Below are positions 58,301 through 64,000 of a stretch of 64,000 nt of DNA, piece by piece. The position numbers and the translations under genes were made by a program. The notes beneath the pieces are model-generated. The model did not search any database, had not been told where the DNA came from, and was given only the letters and a program-made list of their open reading frames with translations. This DNA is from Ciona intestinalis. Its lineage: Eukaryota > Chordata > Ascidiacea > Phlebobranchia > Cionidae. Position 1 is the first letter of the stretch; each line of letters begins with the position of its first letter. The stretch is from NCBI RefSeq assembly GCF_000224145.3, contig NC_020169.2, positions 2,158,662-2,222,661 of the forward strand, given 5' to 3'.

Positions 58301-59531
58301 AGAAAACATAGTGAAAAGGTGACCCATCCACCCCCACCCTACTATATACATCGTACCCGCGCAAAAATATGAAGAAAAAAATAATAACTGACTTTTTGAC
58401 CCTTGGTTTATTTCCAATTACATCCAAAAAACATCAAGGTTAAAATTTTCGATTAAATATTTCTAAAAGGTCTTTTACTATAAAAACACCGAAGTTCAAT
58501 GCATTCGCTTCGGAACCAAAGGATTTACTGGGTATGCTGATGCACGATGCTGCTACCATTGTGGACGTGTGTTATTGGGCGAAACATATTTTCTTCAATT
58601 TAGCGGTCACTAACGGTCCTAACTCCTAACTAGCAGCTGTATAAAAGAATTCCATCTTAAAAACACACACGTAGTAACTTGTGGCCGGGAACGGGATGTA
58701 TGAATTATACAACCGTTATTTTACGACTGTCATTGCCCCGCCGTGTCATTAATTCATTCAACGTGACTCATGCCATACTAGCTACTATTATATATTATAT
58801 AGTGGGGTGGGAAAAGACGGACACGTTTGACACATAATATCCAGATATCCCAACAACAAGAGATCACAGATCTAATGAATGAGCACGTTATAAACTAATT
58901 AGCATAATATAGTAGAGTAAAAAAGTGTCCCAACTACCACCATCCTAATATGGTATATATATTTCAGTATATCATATTGCAAACCCACCTTAAAGCTCGA
59001 CTCAGCTTCTCGTAGTTCATTGCCGGTTTTCTTTTTCTTTCTCCCCACATTCTAGCAACCTCGTTCGGCTCCTGCCGGAAAAATCAAGTTGAAAGTACTG
59101 CTTAAAAAAGCAATTATACGAAGTAATGATTGACCTTGAACAAAATATCGCCATTGATACTTTAGTTTAAAATGCCATTAAATATTTTCTAAATGTTTTC
59201 AGAATATTGTTCTAACTGACATGTATATACATAACTTTTTATTTAGCGGTGTCGCTTATATATTCAAATGCCGGGAAGGGTAGCTACGTACGTATTCTAA
59301 AATTTTACAAATACATATATGGTAATCTACATGTTATAGATTTTCAAATACAAACCTTAATCACGAATTCGCCATTGTCGCCTTCCCAACTTATGATTTC
59401 GCAATATTCGTTGTTCTGTAGAAGTTCAAGTATAAAATGCCATAACTGGATTTGTCTGTTTCCTCCACAAAGTTCGTTTAACCATGGAGGCGAAGATTCA
59501 TCGTCGGGAGGCGAGTGCTGAAGCTGATCTT
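52361..59531 (-). CDS. erf: ERF/ETV3-like ETS transcription factor with long C-terminal extension (N-terminal exon not found)
   Basis: Exons in phase: 59356-59531, 58989-59071, 57858-57976, 57209-57771, 56776-56956, 56625-56705, 56244-56275 (32 bp, tentative), 55443-55527, 54949-55104, 54338-54493, 53967-54086, 52930-53853, 52361-52761; about 1024 residues. The ETS domain reads [73 protein letters not shown]. This is the ERF/ETV3 class: MAPK-regulated repressors. Both recognition-helix arginines are present, the second split by an intron. Downstream lie VKEEP (SUMO-type site), many Ser/Thr-Pro sites, and two 156 bp exons that both contain ELKRP. No Met precedes the first visible exon in frame, so a 5' exon is missing. 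Joining the two halves depends on the 32 bp exon or on skipping exons 5-7; they could instead be two transcription units. Confidence 0.78.
54108..54303 (+). mobile_element. MITE occupying most of a short ERF-like intron
   Basis: The host intron is 54087-54337 (251 bp). The MITE leaves about 55 bp of other sequence. Confidence 0.8.
54696..54889 (-). mobile_element. MITE (Cimi-type)
   Basis: Inside ERF-like intron 54494-54948. The termini are somewhat diverged (GTAGTGTGGGGAAAGATGG). Confidence 0.75.
55157..55363 (-). mobile_element. MITE with an expanded poly-G tract
   Basis: The left repeat contains a run of 12 or more G around 55168-55181. It lies inside ERF-like intron 55105-55442 and makes up about 60% of it. 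Confidence 0.75.
56244..56275 (-). other. Candidate 32 bp microexon or alternative first exon of the ERF-like gene
   Basis: On the minus strand an AG acceptor precedes GA, followed by codons for [10 protein letters not shown] and a GTGACG donor. Its length (2 + 30) converts the phase-1 end of exon 56625-56705 into the phase 0 required by exon 55443-55527. Without it, that direct join runs into TGA after a few codons. Its own ATG at 56273 could also start an N-terminally short isoform without the ETS domain. FKQE fits a SUMO acceptor consensus. The acceptor's pyrimidine tract is weak. Confidence 0.4.
56994..57184 (-). mobile_element. MITE occupying most of a short ERF-like intron
   Basis: The host intron is 56957-57208 (252 bp). 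Removing the MITE leaves about 61 bp. Confidence 0.8.
58131..58348 (+). mobile_element. MITE (Cimi-type) with internal T-rich expansion
   Basis: Both ends present (GTACTGTGGGGGAAAATTGG and CCCCCACCCTACTATATA). ERF-like intron 57977-58988. Confidence 0.75.
58545..58757 (+). mobile_element. SINE, diverged body
   Basis: GCTGCTACCATTGTGGACGT to GTCATTGCCCCGCCGTGTC and an ATTCATTC tail. ERF-like intron. Confidence 0.6.
58796..58956 (+). mobile_element. MITE (Cimi-type), internally deleted
   Basis: GTGGGGTGGGAAAAGACGG at left; degraded right end. Same intron as the previous copy. Confidence 0.65.
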
Positions 59532-59585
59532 CTGTGTAGTTACGATAGATTTTACTTAGCTTATTAGCCAATATTATGTATGCAT

Positions 59586-59781
59586 ATATAGTAGGGTGGG
59601 GGAAGATGGGAAATTGTTTCATTCTTTTTTTCACCCTATTTGGTAGTATAAACAAAGAACATTCCAAGAATTATAAAACCATGTTCTCGCGACTTCCATA
59701 GACCATTGTTGATTGCTTTAAATAAGATCAGGATATTTAGATATTATGTGGTAAAGGTATCCCATCCTCCCCCACCTTAAT
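59586..59781 (-). mobile_element. MITE (Cimi-type), first of an abutting pair
   Basis: Left repeat intact, right end CATCCTCCCCCACCTTA. It abuts the next copy, which has the opposite orientation. Confidence 0.75.
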
Positions 59782-59995
59782 AGTAGATTGGGGTGATATA
59801 GTACAAGTTATCATTCTGGGACACCTTAAGCACATAATATCGAAATATCCTGATCGTGTTTTAAACAATTCACAACGGTCAATGGGAGTCGTGAGAATAG
59901 AGTTTTATAATTCTTTGAATGTTCTTTGTTTACTACTAAATGGGACGAAAACAGAGAGTTAAATGGTGTCCCATCTTCTCCTACCCTACTGTATA
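59782..59995 (+). mobile_element. MITE (Cimi-type), second of an abutting pair
   Basis: Left end disturbed by about 30 bp of extra sequence; right end CTCCTACCCTACTGTATA. Confidence 0.7.
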
Positions 59996-60107
59996 TTTTA
60001 TTCATAATATAATGGTTATCATTTCATTATTAATATTCGTTTTTGTTAATCTATATATGTTCATTATTTCGCAGAAACGGATAACTTATAACTTTTTAGA
60101 GACTCGT

Positions 60108-60357
60108 CGTTTGTGGGCGTATGTGTCGTTGGGCAAGACACTTAACGGCGATTGCTCCAAACCAGTGGCCACTAATGGGTTGTCCAAATTATCAGCCACA
60201 CTCAAAAACAAGAAAAAAATATTCACTCACAAAGTAACATACTTGGTAACTCGTAAGCTGGCACGGCATGTATGAAACAAAACACTCGTGTTATAATGAC
60301 TGTCGTTTCCCGGCCACGCGACGATAAAGTAAATTACATTCATTTATTCATTCATCT
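60108..60357 (+). mobile_element. SINE lacking its tRNA-like head
   Basis: GTGGGCGTATGTGTCGTTGG through GGCCACGCGACGATAAAGTA to the (ATTC)n tail. Confidence 0.75.
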
Positions 60358-60652
60358 CAGTAAATGTAGTCCGCACTAATTTAATCTATTTTGTTGATTG
60401 CTATTTCCGCCCAAGCTAGACAGACTGAGGGCGTCGTATCATATAGGGGTTTAATAATATCCGATAAACTAGTTGTACCAAATATCACTGATAAGTTAAC
60501 TGAGTGCGGTAGACGAACACAATGCCAAGGAACGGTTTAATGCGCCTTATGTTTTGAAAAGTGGGCTATATTTTCTATATACGTTTACAAGGTAGAAGTA
60601 TTTTTCAATAAAACTGCTCAAGCTGTGGGTTAGAATTTTTTTTTTTTGCAAT

Positions 60653-60840
60653 ATAGTAGGATGGGGAAAATGGGACACTCTTTCTATTTTCCCGTCGCAT
60701 TTGGTAGTAAACATAGAATTTTCAAAGAAAAAGAAACGTATTCTCACGACTTACGTATACCGTTGCTAATTGTTTAAAACACGATCAGGTTGTTTGGATA
60801 TTACGTGCTAATGGCGTCCCATCTCCCCCCACTCTACTAC
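60653..60840 (-). mobile_element. MITE (Cimi-type)
   Basis: GTAGGATGGGGAAAATGGG at left, CTCCCCCCACTCTACTAC at right. Confidence 0.75.
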
Positions 60841-61800
60841 ATTGCAAAAACGAAAAATTATAAAAGATTTTAAGAGTTGGCGTTTTTTCATGTCATCTTA
60901 TCTACGGAATTGAAACCCTTTTCACTATAGAGACAAAATGCTTGTAAGGAATTCCCATTCCGCGCATTTTTATCCTCACGATCTAATAGGAACATCCTGT
61001 TCGTGGCAAATATGGAAAATTATGGGATCCAAGACAGGCGCTCGTTCCAGTACAACGAGGCCCAGCCCACACAGTAATGAATAGACCATGCAACGTGAAG
61101 AGGAAATGAGAGCACGATTAGACTCATTACGTAATGCAATGCGCACAGAACTCTGACGTTTTGATGGCCCTGTTCAATTTGTACAGCAGTCATATATTAT
61201 CTTTTAGATTTCCCATAACAGTTTACCTTCTCCATGCGTCTCCATTCGGATGTTCTCAGCCATTGAACACATTATGCTTTTCAATTTTATTTGCAGTAGG
61301 TCAAATTTTTGATGACTTGAAAATATGTTTACTTTCTAATAAATGTGAATACGGTACCGGGAAGTCATATTTCTACGTGAAAAAGTAGTAAAATTTAATC
61401 ACTGTGTTATAAAATTAAGGACTTTAAAATGTTACTGTGATACAATAATCTAGTAAAAAAATTAGCGCAAGTCTGTTAAATACATGTTTAAATACTCGAA
61501 CTACAAGTAAACTAGTTCTAATACAAATAAGGTTGTATTATTCACATATAAAAACGAACCATAAAACGCACATATAATCAGTTCTTTAACAAAACTGAAT
61601 AATATATTATGTCAAACTATTTAAACTCCACAATATTAAACTTTACCGTTTAATATTTATCAATATCTGGCCTTGTGCTGTAGTAAATAAGATAGCTGCG
61701 CAACAGACAACGTATACGTCAAAGCTATCAGTCTCTTCATGCCCACTACTCGCATCTGCAAGCCACTGATAAGTGAGCATTGCGAATAGAGGAAGCATGA

Positions 61801-61808
61801 TGACGTCA
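61801..61808. promoter_or_regulatory. CRE palindrome TGACGTCA
   Basis: A perfect 8 bp CRE/ATF site in otherwise AT-rich unique sequence, 2.3 kb upstream of the first ETS exon seen. It may mark the promoter of that gene; this is inference from position only. Confidence 0.35.
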
Positions 61809-62475
61809 CATTAGTCTCCGGAAATCCGAATTGCTCTCTTTTAACAGAGTGATGAGATTCGCATAAAAAAGAAACCAGAATGAGCAATGAGCGCTCTTTA
61901 CTATACGTGGTGTGGGACGGCGGTAGCAGTCACAACATGAAGAGGTTATACAATATACACAGTCAAACTTACTAAAACATCTTATCAGTAATTTTACTTC
62001 ATAGACACTCCTTGACGAAACAAAAGAATGCTTACGACTTGCACCAGCATGTTTAAATCAAAAGTCACAGGTGTTACCAATTTTTATTTCAATTTTATGT
62101 TAGTTACGTACAAAAAGATGCTCCAAACAAAATTTCATTTCTAAGTTTTTTTAAAATTGTAAAATACTTTCCAAGCATGCAAAAGAAACGTTTTAAAAAC
62201 GACCATATATACTTTACTTTAAAGCGGTTAAATAATATATTCAATTTAAGTAAAAAAAACTCAGTTGAAATGATTGAATAAGTGCCGTTCGCGGTCATTA
62301 ATTGAAAATGTTGACAAAGTTTGATAAATTTAAAACATCGGTGTAATAGTATTCTATCACGAACATCAACATGTTATCTCATGCGGCTGTAATAAAGGAC
62401 CACATTCACATGTGTTTAAAATACGAGTCAAGCAATGCCCCCAATAACCTATATAATCCCATACACACGGCGATA

Positions 62476-64000
62476 TCACGTTGCCGTTTCTCTGTTCGTT
62501 GGTTCCTTTTCTTCTTCAGCCACTGCAGCACCGTTGTCGTCTTGCGCATGATGTTGATTTCTGGGGTACCTTTGTAATATTTTAATTATTTAGATTTTAG
62601 ACAGAAATAATGTGTTATATATAGTATTGTAGGGTTGGACGAAATATCTTTAGCACATATTATCCAAATATCCTGACCGTGTTTTAAACAATTAACAATG
62701 GTCTATGAGAGTCGTGAGGGCATGACTTTATAACTATTTGACCGTTCTTTGTTTACTACTAAATGGAGCGAGAAAATAGAATGAAAAGGTGTCCTATCTT
62801 TCCCCACTCTATATTAAAAATGATTCAGTATTATAATGGTATCATAGATTTTACATTATTTTACTTTTAAAATTGCTTTTTTTTGGGGGGGGGGAAGATA
62901 TCAACAATTTTACATTTAAAATGAAATCAAAGTCACTACCTATATATGCTAGTAGTTTCCTTTGTGGTTCTTATAGTTTCAACCAAACTAAAATCTTATT
63001 CTTATAAAATCTAATTATAACCAACTAAAATCGTAGTTTTACCCAAACTAAAATCTTATATCTTAAAAGTAAAAAAAAAACGTGGCATGAATTAATACAA
63101 GTCACAGTTTTTGTTGTAGATATCCCACAGAGAAAACGATACACATGGGGTAAGATAGGACACCTTTAGCACATTTAGTTCTGTGGGGTAAGATAAGACA
63201 CCTTTAGCACATACTATCTAAATATCCTGATTGTGTTTTAAACAAATAACAACGCTCTGTGGGACCCGTAACGATATATATTTTTTATTATTTTTTAAAA
63301 TTCTTTGTTTACCATCAAATTAGACGAGAAAATATAATGTAAAGGTGTTCCATTTTACCCTAACCTACCAAATATAAAAACTAAATAGTGTAAAAAAACG
63401 TGCTCCTTAAAAGTTTCTCACCAAAATTTCCAACAAATTCTATGTAAAAGCAACCATAATATTTTTTTACTTACTTCTTCCGCTTGAAAAATCCGCATTT
63501 GATTAGAAGGTAAATGATAATAATGTAAATGATGAGAGCAATTAGGATGCCGATAAGGATGTACCACCATGGGAACGAAGACTTGACTGACACTTCAAAA
63601 TACGCGTGATCCACTGTAGTAAGTGCCTGGCAAAAAAATATTTTAATTATTTTAGAAATTAAACTTTTAGAACAAGTTTTTTTATCGGAAGTTGTAAGTT
63701 AGTTTAATATATAATAGGGTGGGGAAATGGGACACCTTTTCATTCTGTTTCTTGTCCCATTTGGTAGTAAACAAAGAACATTTAAAGAAATATAAAACCG
63801 TATCCTCACGACTTCCATAGACCTTTGTTAATTGTTAAAACACGATCAGGATATTTGGATATTATGTGTTAAAGGTATCCCATCTTCCACCACGGTACTA
63901 TATATGGTGGATCCTTCCAGTAACGACGCTGGCTTACTATTTTACACCCTGCCACACTTTTAGAAAATACGCTTATGGTACACTGTAACTTACAGGGCCA
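62476..64000 (-). CDS. Integrin alpha subunit, C-terminal end (transmembrane segment and cytoplasmic tail)
   Basis: Three pieces: 63994-64000 (end of an exon cut by the window, followed by GTAAGT), 63475-63626 and 62476-62569. The middle exon encodes a short extracellular part (HAYFEVSVKSSFPWWY), a hydrophobic helix rich in Ile/Leu, and KCGFFKRKK. GFFKR just inside the membrane is the defining integrin alpha motif that binds the beta tail and talin-regulated clasp. The exon ends AA|GTAAGT in phase 2. The last exon completes the Lys codon and adds an acidic tail of about 29 residues (AAVAEEEKEPTNRETAT at its end). Without splicing, translation would stop right after KRKK. Which alpha class this is cannot be told from this piece. 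Confidence 0.85.
62618..62815 (+). mobile_element. MITE (Cimi-type), left end degraded
   Basis: The internal region and right end (TTTCCCCACTCTATAT) match the family. It lies in the last integrin alpha intron. Confidence 0.7.
63146..63370 (+). mobile_element. MITE (Cimi-type) with duplicated left end
   Basis: GGGGTAAGATAGGACACCTT occurs twice (63148 and 63185), then the usual interior. Same integrin intron as the previous copy. Confidence 0.65.
63705..63905 (-). mobile_element. MITE (Cimi-type), full length
   Basis: Both ends present with TATATA flanks. It lies in the penultimate integrin intron. Confidence 0.8.

Larger units (their letters stand above)
59532..62475. other. Region upstream of the ETS exons, no gene recognised
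   Basis: It contains two adjacent MITEs (59586-59995), a SINE (60108-60357), another MITE (60653-60840) and about 1.6 kb of unique sequence. A full cAMP-response-type palindrome TGACGTCA lies at 61801-61808. The missing first exon and promoter of the ERF-like gene may lie here, but no frame resembling the start of ERF/ETV3 was identified. Short open frames near 61.1 and 61.7 kb have no support. Confidence 0.4.

Noticed and set aside
61134..62298. Short open frames proposed as the missing first exon of the ETS gene
   Set aside because: None shows the FPDWAY-like N-terminus of ERF/ETV3 or a donor in the phase needed by exon 59356-59531.

Overview
The window reads as nuclear DNA of a tunicate, most likely Ciona intestinalis/robusta. 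The evidence is AT-rich, intron-rich genes whose products match chordate families closely, together with two dispersed repeat families of the kind known from Ciona: a ~195 bp MITE with long GC-rich terminal inverted repeats (about 27 copies here) and a tRNA-derived SINE (about 16 copies or pieces). All genes below were assembled by reading exon/intron junctions and reading-frame phase by hand. Family assignments come from recognising protein sequence, not from a database search.

Layout. (1) 508-14762, + strand: the 3' part of HUWE1, 25 exons, with three UBM ubiquitin-binding motifs and the complete HECT domain. (2) 15426-23060, - strand: TMEM145, 14 coding exons, convergent with HUWE1. (3) 23294-23965, - strand: intronless TIMM29, directly upstream of TMEM145 and head-to-head with (4) ETHE1, 24613-27485, + strand, which is interrupted by a 256 bp assembly gap. 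(5) 27879-29857, - strand: CTHRC1. (6) 30286-36333, - strand: sarcosine dehydrogenase (SARDH), 16 exons. (7) 38370-39053, + strand: intronless PUDP (HDHD1). (8) 39308-41323, + strand: a broken, inverted partial copy of SARDH. (9) 41998-43664, - strand: a small collagen/C-type-lectin-like secreted protein. (10) 45128-49837, - strand: an unrecognised 1254-residue protein with repeated basic motifs and a very acidic repetitive C-terminus. (11) 52361-59531, - strand: an ERF/ETV3-type ETS factor with an unusually long C-terminal exon series, 5' end not found. (12) 62476-64000, - strand: the last exons of an integrin alpha subunit (transmembrane segment, GFFKR motif and short tail).

The genes do not form one pathway. 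SARDH, TIMM29 and ETHE1 are mitochondrial. CTHRC1, the collectin-like gene, TMEM145 and the integrin are secretory or membrane genes. Two same-strand pairs (TIMM29-TMEM145 and SARDH-CTHRC1) have the spacing, poly(A) signals and strong 3' splice acceptors just upstream of the downstream start codon that would fit spliced-leader operons, which are known in Ciona. The most interesting items are the unknown repetitive protein, the ERF-like gene with ELKRP-repeat exons and MITE-filled introns, and the inverted SARDH copy. No CRISPR array, prokaryotic system or canonical tRNA/rRNA gene was seen.
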